From positions 1-46,228 of the forward strand of contig NZ_JAAGLR010000592.1 in assembly GCF_010548245.1 (NCBI RefSeq): a DNA stretch of 46,228 nucleotides, in the 5' to 3' direction. Positions 20,266 to 29,871 of this stretch are shown here, one piece after another. This DNA comes from Streptomyces sp. SID11385 (GTDB lineage Bacteria; Actinomycetota; Actinomycetes; Streptomycetales; Streptomycetaceae). The position numbers were made by a program, and so were the translations under genes. Each line of letters begins with the position of its first letter. The first letter of the stretch is position 1. Under the pieces are notes generated by a model. It worked only from the letters and a program-made list of their open reading frames with translations. It was not told the origin of the DNA and did not search any database.

Positions 20266-22077
20266 TCACGCCTCCTTGGGGTGATCGGCGTGGACGCGAG
20301 GGGTGCGCGTGCGGCGCAGCGGCGGCTTGGCGCCGAGCCGCTTGGGGTCGAACCCGGACCAGGGATGGCCCTGGCTGAAGAACTTCCGGCGGGCCAGGAG
20401 CGTCAGGAGCGGCTTCGTGAAGAGGAAGACGACCACGACGTCGAGGACCGTGGTGAGCCCCAGGGTGAAGGCGAAGCCCTGGACCTTGCCGACCGTGACC
20501 ACGAAGAGCACGGCCGAGGCGAGGAAGGAGACGAAGTCGGAGACGAGGATGGTGCGCCGGGCGCGCGGCCAGCCGCGCTCGACGGCGGGGCGCAGGCTGC
20601 GGCCCTCGCGCACCTCGTCCCGGACTCTCTCGAAGAAGACGATGAAGGAGTCCGCGGTGATACCGATCGCGACGATCGCTCCGCAGACGGCCGGGAGGTT
20701 GAGCGCGAAGCCGATGCCCGGGCCGAGGAGCGTCATGATCGTGTAGGCGAGGATGCCGGAGACCACGAGGGAGGCGACCGCGATGAGCGCGAGTCCCCGG
20801 TAGTAGACCACCAGGTAGATGATGACGAGCGCGAGGCCGACGGCGCCCGCGATGAGCCCGGCGTCCAGCTGCTCACCGCCGAGGGCGGCGGTCACCGTGG
20901 TGACGGTCTCCTCGTGGAAGGTGAGCGGGAGGGCGCCGTAGGAGAGGACGTTGGCGAGGTCCTTCGCCGATTCCTGGCTGAAGCTGCCGGAGATCTCGGC
21001 GCTGCCGCCGAGGCGCTCGCTGACGCTGGGCGCGGAGACGACGTCGCCGTCGAGGACGATGGCGAACTGGTTCATCGGGGACTGCTGCTGCGCGAGCTTG
21101 CCCGTGATCGAGGAGAACTTCTTCTTGCCCTCCCCGTTGAACTTCATCTGCACGATCCACTGGTTGCGCTGCGTGTCGAGCACCGCGTCGGCCTTGGACA
21201 CGTTCTTGCCCTCGACCTCGGCCGGGCCGAGCAGGTACTTGGCCCACTGGCCGCCCTCGTTGCCGCAGGCGACCATCGACGCCGTGGGCTTGACGCCCGT
21301 GGTGGCCTTGACGCGCTGGGCCTTGTTGGAGCAGTCCAGGGTGCCGAAGAGCGCCGTCGTCTTGTCGTCGGGCGCGGCGGAGGCGCTGGGCGAGGGGCTC
21401 GCCGCGGCGTCGTCCTTCGTGTCGCTCTTGGCGCTCGGGGAGGGCGTGGAGTCCGCCTTGAGCGCCTGCGGGACGGCGCGGCCCTGCGGGGAGGCGTCAC
21501 CCGAACCGGCGGAGGCGGTGGACCCCGCGCCGGAGGAGGCGCCCGCGTCCGGCGAGGCGCTGGAGCCGTCCGCGCCCGCGCTCGACTTCGGCGAGGGGCT
21601 GGTCTTGCCCGAGGGGCTCGACGTGGCGGAGGGGCTCTCGCTCGCCGAGGGATCGGCGGCCGGGGTGCCCGCGGCGACCTGGAGGACCGGGCGGAAGTAG
21701 AGCTGGGCGGTCGTACCGACCTGCTCCCTCGCCTGCTTCTCGTTGGTGCCGCGCGGGATGTTGACCACGATGTGGTCGTTGCCCTGGGTCTGGACCTCGG
21801 CCTCGGAGACACCGAGCCCGTTGACACGGCGGTTGATGATGTCGACCGCCGTGTCCATGTTGGTCTTGTTGACCGCGTTCTTCTGCCCCGGCTCGTTCTG
21901 GGCCTTGAGCGTGATGCTCGTGCCGCCCGCGAGGTCGATGCCGAGGCGGGGCGTCGTGTGCCCGGAGAGGAACATCCCGCCCGTGAGCGCCACGAGGGCG
22001 ACCAGGATCAGAGCGAGTGCGCGGCCAGGCTTGGACTGGCTGCTGCTGCGCCCTCTGCTCTTGTTAGGTGCTGCCAC
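20266..22077 (-). CDS. secD: Protein translocase subunit SecD with S/A/P-rich insertion
   Basis: Partner of SecF in membrane export. I start at GTG 22075-22077 (VAAPNKSRGRSS...), giving 603 residues; the frame remains open upstream, but the family sequence begins here. The first membrane segment is GRALALILVALVALTGG, followed by RLGIDLAGGTSITL. After YFRPVLQVAAG a stretch of about 110 residues is almost only Ser, Ala, Pro, Gly, Asp and Lys. The fold resumes at TTALFGTLDC, and five membrane segments follow, including GIGFALNLPAVCGAIVAIGI and SFIVFFERVRDE. The insertion would lie outside the membrane. Confidence 0.96.
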   Translation of the reverse strand: MAAPNKSRGRSSSQSKPGRALALILVALVALTGGMFLSGHTTPRLGIDLAGGTSITLKAQNEPGQKNAVNKTNMDTAVDIINRRVNGLGVSEAEVQTQGNDHIVVNIPRGTNEKQAREQVGTTAQLYFRPVLQVAAGTPAADPSASESPSATSSPSGKTSPSPKSSAGADGSSASPDAGASSGAGSTASAGSGDASPQGRAVPQALKADSTPSPSAKSDTKDDAAASPSPSASAAPDDKTTALFGTLDCSNKAQRVKATTGVKPTASMVACGNEGGQWAKYLLGPAEVEGKNVSKADAVLDTQRNQWIVQMKFNGEGKKKFSSITGKLAQQQSPMNQFAIVLDGDVVSAPSVSERLGGSAEISGSFSQESAKDLANVLSYGALPLTFHEETVTTVTAALGGEQLDAGLIAGAVGLALVIIYLVVYYRGLALIAVASLVVSGILAYTIMTLLGPGIGFALNLPAVCGAIVAIGITADSFIVFFERVRDEVREGRSLRPAVERGWPRARRTILVSDFVSFLASAVLFVVTVGKVQGFAFTLGLTTVLDVVVVFLFTKPLLTLLARRKFFSQGHPWSGFDPKRLGAKPPLRRTRTPRVHADHPKEA

Positions 22078-22294
22078 CTTCTCGTTTCTCCCTGTCCAAC
22101 CGCTCCGCACGGTGTGAACCACCGGCTGTGGCGGCCCTGAAGTGATGTGGGGAATCCGCGTCCGTCCGCCCCCGACCGGGCAAGGTCGTCATGGTCGTGG
22201 GCGTCCGGGTGCCACCGTCCGTGCAGGCCCGTGGGCCACGGCATGCCCCGGGGCCGCGCCCGGCCGCTCGCCCGGCGCGTGCCTCGGTCCGTGC

Positions 22295-22759
22295 CTACTT
22301 GCCCTCGGCCTCGCTGTCGGCCTTCTTGGCGGCAGTGTCCTCGGCCTTGTCGGCGAGCGCCTCGGCGGGGGCGGAGTCCTTGGACAGGTCGATGCGCGTG
22401 TCCTCGTCCTCGTGCTCGGCCGCCTCGCCCTCGGTGAGCGAGGACGCGTCGTCGGGGACGACGGCGTCGAAGTCCTCGCCGTCGTTCACGACGCGCTCCC
22501 ACTCCTCGTCGCCGACGACCGCGCCGATGGCGTTCTTGGCGTAGCGGGCGTGGACGCCGGGGGCGACCTCCAGGAGCACGGTGTCCTCACCGACCTCCTT
22601 GACGAGCGCGTACATGCCGCCGATCGTGCGCACGCCGGAGCCGGGCTGCATCTCGCTGCGCATGTTCGTAGCGGCCTGCTGCTTCTTCTTCGCGGAGCGG
22701 GTCATCAGGAACATCGCCCCGATGATCAGGATGAAGGGGAGGAGGGAGACGAGAGACAC
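22295..22759 (-). CDS. yajC: Preprotein translocase subunit YajC
   Basis: Small single-span accessory of SecDF. 154 residues from a GTG start. The membrane helix (residues about 3-20, LVSLLPFILIIGAMFLM) is followed by the family region RSAKKKQQAATNMRSEMQPG and SGVRTIGGMYALVKEVGEDT. The acidic C-terminal tail (DDASSLTEGEAAEHEDEDTR onward) is longer than in E. coli YajC (110 residues). About 217 nt without a gene separate it from secD. Confidence 0.94.
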   Translation of the reverse strand: MSLVSLLPFILIIGAMFLMTRSAKKKQQAATNMRSEMQPGSGVRTIGGMYALVKEVGEDTVLLEVAPGVHARYAKNAIGAVVGDEEWERVVNDGEDFDAVVPDDASSLTEGEAAEHEDEDTRIDLSKDSAPAEALADKAEDTAAKKADSEAEGK

Positions 22760-22965
22760 GGTGGAGATTCCTTAGCACGACCGCGCGATGCTGCGGCCTG
22801 TCGGGATCGGAGGGCACGCCGGCCACAAGGGACGGCATCGGCGGAGTCTAGGCGAGTCTCCGCCGAGGGAACAACGTTCAGCATCGCACCGCAGTTCCTT
22901 GTGTGGCCACACTCGTGCGGCTCGGGCCGTGATCTCACAGGGCCCGGGGCGACGACGCGCGCGGC

Positions 22966-24036
22966 TCACGCCGGGAAGAGACCGGCTTGTCCTGGTGCGC
23001 CCTTCGGTGGCGCGAGCCCGAGGTGGGCCCAGGCCGCCGGGGTGGCGACCCGGCCGCGTGGCGTGCGGGCGAGCAGGCCCTCGCGCACCAGGAAGGGCTC
23101 CGCCACTTCCTCCACCGTCTCACGTTCCTCACCGACGGCGACAGAGAGAGTGGAAAGGCCCACAGGTCCGCCGGAGAAGAGCTTGAGCAGCGCTTCGAGC
23201 ACGGCGCGGTCGAGGCGGTCGAGCCCGCGCGCGTCGACCTCGTACACGCCGAGGGCCGCCGAAGCGATGTCCTCGGTGATGTGCCCGTCCGCCTTGACCT
23301 GCGCGTAGTCGCGTACGCGGCGCAGGAGCCGGTTGGCGATACGGGGTGTGCCGCGCGAGCGGCCGGCGATCTCGGCGGCGCCCGCCGGGTCGATCGCGAC
23401 GTCGAGGAGCCGCGCCGAGCGATGGATCACACGTTCCAGCTCGGCGGGCGCGTAGAACTCCATGTGCGCGGTGAAGCCGAAGCGGTCGCGCAGCGGCGGG
23501 GGCAGCAGCCCGGCCCTGGTGGTGGCACCGACGAGGGTGAACGGCGGGAGTTCCAGCGGGATGGCGGTGGCCCCGGGGCCCTTGCCGACGATGACGTCGA
23601 CGCGGAAGTCCTCCATCGCCATGTACAGCATCTCCTCGGCGGGCCGGGACATGCGGTGGATCTCGTCGAGGAAGAGGACCTCGCCCTCCTGGAGCGAGGA
23701 GAGGATCGCGGCGAGGTCGCCCGCGTGCTGGATCGCGGGGCCCGAGGTGATGCGGATGGGGGCGGCCATCTCGGCGGCGATGATCATGGAGAGGGTCGTC
23801 TTGCCGAGCCCGGGGGCACCGCTGAGCAGGACGTGGTCGGCGGTGGCGCCGCGCGCGCGGGCGGCCTTGAGGACGAGGTCGAGCTGTTCGCGCACCTTCT
23901 CCTGGCCGATGAACTCGTCCAGGTCCTTGGGGCGCAGGGCCGCCTCGACGGCGTTGTCCTCGGTGTCGGCCCCGGCGTCGACGAGCCGGGGGTCGGCGCC
24001 GACGGCGCTGTCCGGTGTCTCGTCGTCCCAGTTCAC
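22966..24036 (-). CDS. ruvB: Holliday junction branch migration helicase RuvB
   Basis: Hexameric AAA+ motor that drives branch migration with RuvA. 356 residues. Walker A GAPGLGKT (73-80), Walker B with DEIHR (124-128), sensor region [20 protein letters not shown], and the C-terminal winged helix with [14 protein letters not shown] and [18 protein letters not shown]. An N-terminal acidic extension of about 30 residues precedes the family start. It lies 174 nt downstream of ruvA; that gap contains three 21-nt tandem repeats. Confidence 0.97.
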   Translation of the reverse strand: MNWDDETPDSAVGADPRLVDAGADTEDNAVEAALRPKDLDEFIGQEKVREQLDLVLKAARARGATADHVLLSGAPGLGKTTLSMIIAAEMAAPIRITSGPAIQHAGDLAAILSSLQEGEVLFLDEIHRMSRPAEEMLYMAMEDFRVDVIVGKGPGATAIPLELPPFTLVGATTRAGLLPPPLRDRFGFTAHMEFYAPAELERVIHRSARLLDVAIDPAGAAEIAGRSRGTPRIANRLLRRVRDYAQVKADGHITEDIASAALGVYEVDARGLDRLDRAVLEALLKLFSGGPVGLSTLSVAVGEERETVEEVAEPFLVREGLLARTPRGRVATPAAWAHLGLAPPKGAPGQAGLFPA

Positions 24037-24069
24037 GGTGGCCTCTGTTTCTCTCGTCGGTGGGCGCGG

Positions 24070-24124
24070 GGTGCGCTTCGGTACAGGCGGGGTGCGCTTC
24101 GGTTCGCGCTAGGTGCGCTTCGGT
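24070..24124. repeat. Three tandem copies of a 21-nt unit between ruvA and ruvB
   Basis: GGTGCGCTTCGGT occurs at 24070-24082, 24091-24103 and 24112-24124, exactly 21 nt apart, with 8-nt variable spacers. On the minus strand one frame would read TEAHPA-like repeats, but that frame is not the ruvB frame. Likely a slipped-strand tandem duplication; a regulatory role is unproven. Confidence 0.75.
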
Positions 24125-24210
24125 CGGGGCCGTCACGCTGGTCGGTCGGCGCCCGGGGTCGCGTCGGTCGGCGCGTGGCGCACGCCGCTTCCGCGTGCGT
24201 CAGCGGCGCG

Positions 24211-24831
24211 TCACGTGGTGCGGTTGAGCGTTTGCAGGGCGGCGCGCAGCAGCGGGCCGATCTCGGGGACGCCCTCCTGTGTCTCGGCCTGCGGGGTGAC
24301 CGCCTCGACGGCCTCCTCGGCCTCGCGCGGCTGGTAGCCGAGGCCCACGAGCGCGGTGTGCAGTTGCTCGGTCCAGGGGGGCGGGCCGGCCGCGGCGCGG
24401 CGCTGGGCGCCGAGGGTGCCGGTGCCGAGCGGCTGCCCGAGCCGGTCCTTCAGTTCGAGGATGAGTTTCTGGGCGCCCTTCTTGCCGATGCCCGGCACGG
24501 CGGTGAGGGCCTTCTCGTCGGCGGTGGAGACGGCGAGGCGCAGCGCGTCGGGCGAGAGCGTGGCGAGCATGGCCTGCGCGAGCCGGGGGCCCACGCCGCT
24601 GGCGGTCTGGAGCAGTTCGAAGGTCTGCCGCTCGTCGTCGTCGGCGAAGCCGTAGAGCGTGAGGGAGTCCTCGCGCACGACGAGCGAGGTGGCGATCCGG
24701 GCCTGCTCGCCGATCCGCAGCGTCGAGAGCGTGTGCGGGGTGCACTGCACGGCCATCCCGATCCCGCCGACCTCGACGACGGCGCTCGTGGGGCCGAGGG
24801 CGGCGACGGGGCCGCTGACGAAGGCGATCAC
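24211..24831 (-). CDS. ruvA: Holliday junction DNA helicase subunit RuvA
   Basis: Binds the four-way junction and loads RuvB. 206 residues. Domain I (MIAFVSGPVAALGPTSAVVE) is an OB fold. Two helix-hairpin-helix units follow: FELLQTASGVGPRLAQAML and LTAVPGIGKKGAQKLILEL. The C-terminal domain III (TALVGLGYQPREAEEAVEAV) contacts RuvB. It starts 52 nt after the ruvC stop. Confidence 0.97.
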   Translation of the reverse strand: MIAFVSGPVAALGPTSAVVEVGGIGMAVQCTPHTLSTLRIGEQARIATSLVVREDSLTLYGFADDDERQTFELLQTASGVGPRLAQAMLATLSPDALRLAVSTADEKALTAVPGIGKKGAQKLILELKDRLGQPLGTGTLGAQRRAAAGPPPWTEQLHTALVGLGYQPREAEEAVEAVTPQAETQEGVPEIGPLLRAALQTLNRTT

Positions 24832-24883
24832 CGGTCGGCCTCGCCGTGCGCCGCGCGCCGCGCGGGGCGGGGAGTGGGGGTGT

Positions 24884-25438
24884 TCATCGCACGACCTTTC
24901 GTACGGGGGGCGCGGTGCGGGCGGCGGAACGGGCCCGCTCGTGCGCCTCCTGGAGCCTGTTCTTGGTGGGAGCCCGCCAGATGTGGCAGATGGCGAGGGC
25001 GAGGGCGTCGGCCGCGTCGGCGGGCTTCGGCGGCTCGGCGAGCCGCAGCAGCCGTGTCACCATCGCGCCGACCTGCGCCTTGTCCGCGCGCCCGCTGCCC
25101 GTGACGGCGGCCTTGACCTCGCTCGGCGTGTGCAGCGCGACGGGCAGCCCGCGCCGCGCGGCGCACAGCATGGCGACGGCGCTGGCCTGCGCGGTGCCCA
25201 TCACGGTGCGCACGTTGTGCTGGCTGAAGACCCGCTCGATCGCCACGTACTCGGGCCGGTGCGTATCGAGCCACTCCTCGATCCCGGCCTCGACGGCGAG
25301 CAGCCGCCGCGCCAGCTCCGCGTCGGCGGGGGTCCGTACGACACCGACGCCGACCATCGTCAGCGCCCGCCCCGGCACCCCCTCGACGACCCCGACCCCG
25401 CAGCGGGTCAGCCCCGGGTCCACCCCGAGCACGCGCAC
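24884..25438 (-). CDS. ruvC: Crossover junction endodeoxyribonuclease RuvC
   Basis: Resolves Holliday junctions by paired nicks. From GTG 25436-25438 ([14 protein letters not shown]) it has 184 residues; GAGGGGG lies about nine bases upstream. The frame extends 14 codons further with no ribosome site. The four acidic catalytic residues are present: D7, E68 (VAIERVFS), D141 and D144 ([10 protein letters not shown]). The C-terminal tail after about residue 160 is basic and variable. ruvC-ruvA-ruvB is in canonical order. Confidence 0.95.
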   Translation of the reverse strand: MRVLGVDPGLTRCGVGVVEGVPGRALTMVGVGVVRTPADAELARRLLAVEAGIEEWLDTHRPEYVAIERVFSQHNVRTVMGTAQASAVAMLCAARRGLPVALHTPSEVKAAVTGSGRADKAQVGAMVTRLLRLAEPPKPADAADALALAICHIWRAPTKNRLQEAHERARSAARTAPPVRKVVR

Positions 25439-25530
25439 CGCGCCACCCCCTCGCTCACCGCTTCGAACGGCCCCTGTCACGTGCGGTGCACGCTACTGGC
25501 CGCCACCGACACTAGCCGCAACGACAAGAC

Positions 25531-25561
25531 GCGGGCCCGGGGCGTGTCGCCCCCGGCCCGC
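25531..25561 (-). terminator. yebC terminator hairpin
   Basis: A 14-nt stem with one mismatch (25531-25544 with 25548-25561) just downstream of the yebC stop. It lies between yebC and ruvC, so ruvC probably has its own promoter or depends on read-through. Confidence 0.6.
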
Positions 25562-25584
25562 GCCGTGCGCACCTCGTGCGCCGC

Positions 25585-26337
25585 TCAGGCGTCGACCTTC
25601 TCCATGACCTCGTCGGAGACGTCGAAGTTGGCGAAGACGTTCTGCACGTCGTCGCTGTCCTCCAGCGCGTCGATGAGCTTGAAGATCTTGCGGGCGCCGT
25701 CCTCGTCCAGCTCGACCTGCATGGTCGGGACGAAGTTGGCGTCGGCGGAGTCGTAGTCGATCCCGGCCTCCTGGAGCGCGGTGCGCACCGCGACCAGGTC
25801 GGTGGCCTCGCTCAGCACCTCGAAGCTGTCGCCGAGGTCGTTGACCTCCTCGGCGCCCGCGTCGAGCACCGCGCCGAGCACGTCGTCCTCGCTCAGTTCG
25901 CCCTTGGGGACGATGACGACGCCCTTGCGGTTGAAGAGGTAGGAGACGGAGCCCGGGTCGGCCATCGAGCCGCCGTTGCGGGTCATCGCGACGCGCACGT
26001 CGGAGGCGGCGCGGTTGCGGTTGTCGGTGAGGCACTCGATGAGGACCGCGACACCGTTGGGCCCGTACCCCTCGTACATGATCGTCTCGTAGTCGGCGCC
26101 ACCGGCTTCGAGACCGGCGCCGCGCTTGAGCGCGGAGTCGATGTTCTTATTGGGGACCGACTGCTTCTTCGCCTTCTGCACGGCGTCGAAGAGCGTCGGG
26201 TTGCCGTCGATGTCGGCGCCGCCCATGCGCGCCGCGACCTCGATGTTCTTGATGAGCTTCGCGAAGAGCTTGCCGCGCTTGGCGTCGATCACGGCCTTCT
26301 TGTGCTTCGTCGTCGCCCATTTAGAGTGGCCGGACAT
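25585..26337 (-). CDS. YebC/PmpR family protein
   Basis: 250 residues, usual size. N-terminus [20 protein letters not shown] is diagnostic, followed by [39 protein letters not shown] and [17 protein letters not shown]. The family was long described as transcriptional regulators; recent work on bacterial and mitochondrial members points to a ribosome-associated role in translating difficult sequences. Either way it is cytoplasmic. It lies between pdxT (48 nt upstream) and the ruv genes. Confidence 0.96.
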   Translation of the reverse strand: MSGHSKWATTKHKKAVIDAKRGKLFAKLIKNIEVAARMGGADIDGNPTLFDAVQKAKKQSVPNKNIDSALKRGAGLEAGGADYETIMYEGYGPNGVAVLIECLTDNRNRAASDVRVAMTRNGGSMADPGSVSYLFNRKGVVIVPKGELSEDDVLGAVLDAGAEEVNDLGDSFEVLSEATDLVAVRTALQEAGIDYDSADANFVPTMQVELDEDGARKIFKLIDALEDSDDVQNVFANFDVSDEVMEKVDA

Positions 26338-26385
26338 CTGCCTGTCTCCTTCGCGTTACCCATCTACCTACGAACCCGAGAGATC

Positions 26386-27006
26386 CTACCGGGGCCCGCC
26401 ACCGCTCCTCGCCCGCACCATGGCGGCGAAGAGCGCGTGCACCCGGTGGTCCCCGGTCAGCTCGGGGTGGAACGCGGTGGCGAGGGCGGTGCCCTGACGC
26501 ACCGCGACGGGCCTTCCCTCGTACGTGGCGAGGACCTCGACCCGCGCGCCCGTCGACTCGGCCCACGGCGCCCGGATGAAGACCCCGTCGACGGGCGGAC
26601 CTTCGACGCCGGCGACGGGCACGGGCGCCTCGAAGGACTCGTTCTGCCTGCCGAAGGCGTTGCGGCGCACGATCATGTCGATGCCGCCGATCGTCTCCTG
26701 GCCCGCGCGCGGATCGAGGATCTTGTCGGCGAGCAGGATCATGCCGGCGCAGGTCCCGTAGACGGGCAGGCCGTCGGCGACGGCCGCGCGCAGCGGTTCC
26801 AGGAGGCCGAAGAGGCGCGCGAGCTTGGAGATCGTCGTGGACTCGCCGCCGGGCAGGACGAGCCCGTCCACGGCGGCGAGTTCCGCCGGGGTGCGGACGG
26901 GGACGGGCCGCGCGCCCGCGGCGGTGAGCGCGGCCGTGTGCTCCCGTACGTCGCCCTGGAGGGCGAGGACCCCGATCAGCGGCCCGGCGGCGTGTTCACC
27001 AGCCAC
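26386..27006 (-). CDS. pdxT: Pyridoxal 5'-phosphate synthase glutaminase subunit PdxT
   Basis: Class I glutamine amidotransferase that releases ammonia for PdxS. 206 residues from a GTG start. Catalytic triad visible: C86 in VYGTCAGM, H180 and E182 in FHPEL. The oxyanion loop is [10 protein letters not shown] (51-60). The start overlaps the end of pdxS by 11 nt, so the two subunits are translationally coupled, as fits a complex of equal stoichiometry. Confidence 0.97.
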   Translation of the reverse strand: MAGEHAAGPLIGVLALQGDVREHTAALTAAGARPVPVRTPAELAAVDGLVLPGGESTTISKLARLFGLLEPLRAAVADGLPVYGTCAGMILLADKILDPRAGQETIGGIDMIVRRNAFGRQNESFEAPVPVAGVEGPPVDGVFIRAPWAESTGARVEVLATYEGRPVAVRQGTALATAFHPELTGDHRVHALFAAMVRARSGGGPR

Positions 27007-27901
27007 GGTTGGCGTACCGCTCGGTCTCGGGGAGCGTGTCGCAGTTGATGCCGACCATGGCCTCGCCCAGGTTGCGCGAGGCGTCGGCGATGACCTTGGG
27101 GTCGTCGTAGAACGTCGTGGCGCGGACGATCGCGGCGGCGCGCTTGGCGGGGTCGCCGGACTTGAAGATGCCGGAGCCGACGAAGACGCCCTCGGCGCCG
27201 AGCTGGCGCATGAGCGCGGCGTCGGCGGGGGTCGCGACGCCGCCCGCGGAGAAGAGCACGACGGGCAGCTTGCCGAGTTCCGCGACCTCCTTGACGAGTT
27301 CGTAGGGGGCGCGCAGCTCCTTCGCCGCCGCGTACAGCTCGTTGTTGTCGCAGCCGCGCAGCTTCGCGATCTCGCCCTTGATCTGCCGCAGGTGGCGCAC
27401 GGCCTCGACGACGTTGCCGGTGCCCGCCTCGCCCTTGGAGCGGATCATCGCGGCGCCCTCGGCGATGCGGCGCAGGGCCTCGCCGAGGTTGGTGGCGCCG
27501 CACACGAAGGGGGTCGTGAAGGCGAACTTGTCGCTGTGGTTGACCTCGTCGGCCGGGGTGAGCACCTCGGACTCGTCGATGTAGTCGACGCCGAGCGCCT
27601 GGAGGACCTGCGCCTCGACGAAGTGGCCGATGCGGGACTTGGCCATGACGGGGATCGAGACGGCCTCGATGATGCCCTCGATCATGTCCGGGTCGGACAT
27701 CCGGGCGACGCCGCCGTCCTTGCGGATGTCGGCGGGGACCCGCTCCAGGGCCATGACCGCGACGGCCCCGGCGTCCTCGGCGATCTTCGCCTGCTCGGGC
27801 GTGACGACGTCCATGATGACGCCGCCCTTGAGCTGCTCCGCCATCCCGCGCTTGACGCGCGCGGTACCGGTCACAGGGCTGGTCTCAGTAGTTTCGGGCA
27901 C
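26996..27901 (-). CDS. pdxS: Pyridoxal 5'-phosphate synthase lyase subunit PdxS
   Basis: Builds PLP from ribose 5-phosphate, glyceraldehyde 3-phosphate and ammonia (DXP-independent route). Start chosen at GTG 27899-27901, with GAGG six bases upstream, giving 301 residues; the frame continues upstream for 26 codons of non-family sequence. Motifs: [17 protein letters not shown], the [11 protein letters not shown] lysine, [14 protein letters not shown] and [21 protein letters not shown]-terminus ERYANRGW is typical. Confidence 0.97.
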   Translation of the reverse strand: MPETTETSPVTGTARVKRGMAEQLKGGVIMDVVTPEQAKIAEDAGAVAVMALERVPADIRKDGGVARMSDPDMIEGIIEAVSIPVMAKSRIGHFVEAQVLQALGVDYIDESEVLTPADEVNHSDKFAFTTPFVCGATNLGEALRRIAEGAAMIRSKGEAGTGNVVEAVRHLRQIKGEIAKLRGCDNNELYAAAKELRAPYELVKEVAELGKLPVVLFSAGGVATPADAALMRQLGAEGVFVGSGIFKSGDPAKRAAAIVRATTFYDDPKVIADASRNLGEAMVGINCDTLPETERYANRGW

Positions 27902-28064
27902 GACGAACCTCACAGGAAGAACCGCTGGTGGAAGACACCAGAAGCAAACTCCCGGCGACCGTGCGCGGACAAGAGCCAATCCCGAGGTCGTGGCCCGCCC
28001 CGCCCGCCCCTGCGCCGCCCCGCGCCCGAACCCGCCCTGCCCGAAGCCGCCCCGCGCGAGCCCG

Positions 28065-28610
28065 CTACGCCGCCACGCGCTCCGCCAGCGGCCCCGGCGG
28101 CTCGTCGTCCATCTCGAAGGCCATCGGGAACGGCGCGTGCCCCGCGAGCCGGAACCACCGCACGGTCCGGTGCCGGCGCAGGGACCGCGCCGCCCGTACG
28201 GCGTCGTTGTGGAAGCGCCGGGCCATGGGCACCCTGCGTACCGCCTCGGCGAGTTCCTGGAGCGCCGCCTCTCCCCCGGGCGCCTCGCGCACTGCGGCGA
28301 CGTCCTCGGCGTCGCCGAGCACGGCCCGCAGCGCCTGGCTCAACTCGCTCTCGGCGACCTCCCGTTGCTCCTCCTCCGCCTGCCGCGCCGCGAAGGCGGC
28401 CTCGTAGAGCACGAGGGACGCCGCGGGGTCGAGCAGTCCGGAGGTGGCGAGTTCCTGGGCCACGGAGACGCGCCGCAGCAACTGCGCGTCGAGCCCGGCC
28501 CGGGTCGCGTCGATGCGCGCGTGCAGGCGGTCGAGCCGCCCCGCGGTCCAGCTCAGGTAGACGGCGATGAGCAGCAGCGCGATACCGGCCCACACGAAAC
28601 TTGTGATCAC
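28065..28610 (-). CDS. LemA-like membrane protein
   Basis: 181 residues from a GTG start. One membrane helix ([18 protein letters not shown]) is followed by [20 protein letters not shown], which resembles the LemA repeat (N-R-V-D-x-A-W-A-Q-I-D-V-Q-L). Near the end [17 protein letters not shown] and [16 protein letters not shown] also match LemA-type proteins. Predicted orientation: short N-terminus outside, helical bundle in the cytoplasm. It lies between pdxS (163 nt gap) and pimA (100 nt gap). Function unknown; LemA identity is my reading from pattern only. Confidence 0.65.
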   Translation of the reverse strand: MITSFVWAGIALLLIAVYLSWTAGRLDRLHARIDATRAGLDAQLLRRVSVAQELATSGLLDPAASLVLYEAAFAARQAEEEQREVAESELSQALRAVLGDAEDVAAVREAPGGEAALQELAEAVRRVPMARRFHNDAVRAARSLRRHRTVRWFRLAGHAPFPMAFEMDDEPPGPLAERVAA

Positions 28611-28710
28611 CGCACCAGCCTAAGGGGAGGCGGCTGGGGGCAGGGGCGGCTTCGGGGAGCGGCTCCCGGCCCGTACGCCGCGCGGGCGGTCCACCGCTCC
28701 CCCGCCCCCG

Positions 28711-29871
28711 CTACTCCCGCGCCAGCCCGAACCGCCGTCGCAGGCCCCGCTGTTCCTCCGGCGCGACCGAGGCCGCGCCGTCCGTGACCGTCTCGTAGAC
28801 CGCGAGGATGTCCGCGCCCACCGTGGACCAGTCGAAGCGCCGTACGTGCGCGGTCGCCGCCTCGCGCAGCGCGGCGCGCCGCTCCGGGTCGCCGAGGAGG
28901 CGGATCGCCGCGTCGGCGAGCGCTTCGGCGTCCTCGTTCGCGAACAGCTCGCCCGCCGCGCCCTGGTCGAGCACCTGCGCGAAGGCGTCGATGTCGCTCG
29001 CGAGGACGGGGGCACCGGCCGACATCGCCTCGACGAGGATGATCCCGAAGCTCTCGCCGCCGGTGTTGGGCGCCACGTACAGGTCGACGCTGCTCAGGAA
29101 GCGCGCCTTGTCCTCGTCGCTCACCATGCCGAGGAACTCGACGCGGTCGCGGTACGCGCGCGGCAGCGGTTCGAGGGCTTCCTCGGCGTCCCCGCGCCCG
29201 GCGACGAGCAGCCGGGTGTCCGGGCGGGCTTCGAGGATGCGGGGCAGGGCGCGCATGAGGACGGGCAGGCCCTTGCGGGGTTCGTCGATGCGCCCTATGA
29301 ACCCGATCGTGCCGCCCTGCCACTCGGACTTCGGCTCGGCGTCGGCGAAGAAGGAGACGTCGACGCCGTTGGGGATGACGACCGCGTCGCCGCCGAGGTG
29401 TTCCACGAGGGTGCGCCGCGCGTACTCGCTCACGGCGATGCGCGCGCTGATCTTCTCCAGCGCGGCCTGGAGGATGCCGTACGCGGCCGTCATCGCGCGC
29501 GAGCGCGGGTTCGAGGTGTGGAAGGTGGCGACCATGGGGCCGCGCGCGGCCCAGCAGGTGAGCAGCCCGAGCGAGGGCGAGGAGGGCTCGTGGATGTGGA
29601 TGACGTCGAAGCGGCCGTTCTGGATCCAGCGGCGGACCCGCGCGGCCGAGAGGATGCCGAAGTTGAGCCGGGCGACCGAGCCGTTGTACGGGACGGGCAC
29701 GGCGCGGCCCGCCGAGACGACGTAGGGCGGGAGCGGGGTCTCGTCGTCGGCGGGCGCGAGCACCGAGACCTCGTGGCCGAGCCGGATGAGGTGCTCGGCG
29801 AGGTCCCTGATGTGGAACTGGACGCCGCCGGGCACGTCCCAGGAGTACGGGCAGACGATGCCGATCCTCAC
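28711..29871 (-). CDS. pimA: Phosphatidylinositol alpha-mannosyltransferase (GT4, PimA-like)
   Basis: Predicted to add the first mannose from GDP-mannose to phosphatidylinositol on the cytoplasmic membrane face. 386 residues from GTG 29869-29871 (VRIGIVCPYSWDVPGGVQFH). The GGVQ nucleotide loop, VIHIHEPSSPSLGLL, ATFHTSNPRSR and the GT4 EX7E motif (E273 to E281 in GGESFGIILVE) are present. The start overlaps the acyltransferase stop by 4 nt (GTGA). Third gene of the pgsA-acyltransferase-pimA unit, the same gene set as the mycobacterial PIM operon. Confidence 0.93.
   Translation of the reverse strand: MRIGIVCPYSWDVPGGVQFHIRDLAEHLIRLGHEVSVLAPADDETPLPPYVVSAGRAVPVPYNGSVARLNFGILSAARVRRWIQNGRFDVIHIHEPSSPSLGLLTCWAARGPMVATFHTSNPRSRAMTAAYGILQAALEKISARIAVSEYARRTLVEHLGGDAVVIPNGVDVSFFADAEPKSEWQGGTIGFIGRIDEPRKGLPVLMRALPRILEARPDTRLLVAGRGDAEEALEPLPRAYRDRVEFLGMVSDEDKARFLSSVDLYVAPNTGGESFGIILVEAMSAGAPVLASDIDAFAQVLDQGAAGELFANEDAEALADAAIRLLGDPERRAALREAATAHVRRFDWSTVGADILAVYETVTDGAASVAPEEQRGLRRRFGLARE

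Noticed and set aside
24037..24136. Small protein with TEAHPA repeats upstream of ruvB
   Set aside because: The frame runs on into ruvB in the wrong register and has no ribosome site; the repeats are better described as DNA tandem repeats.
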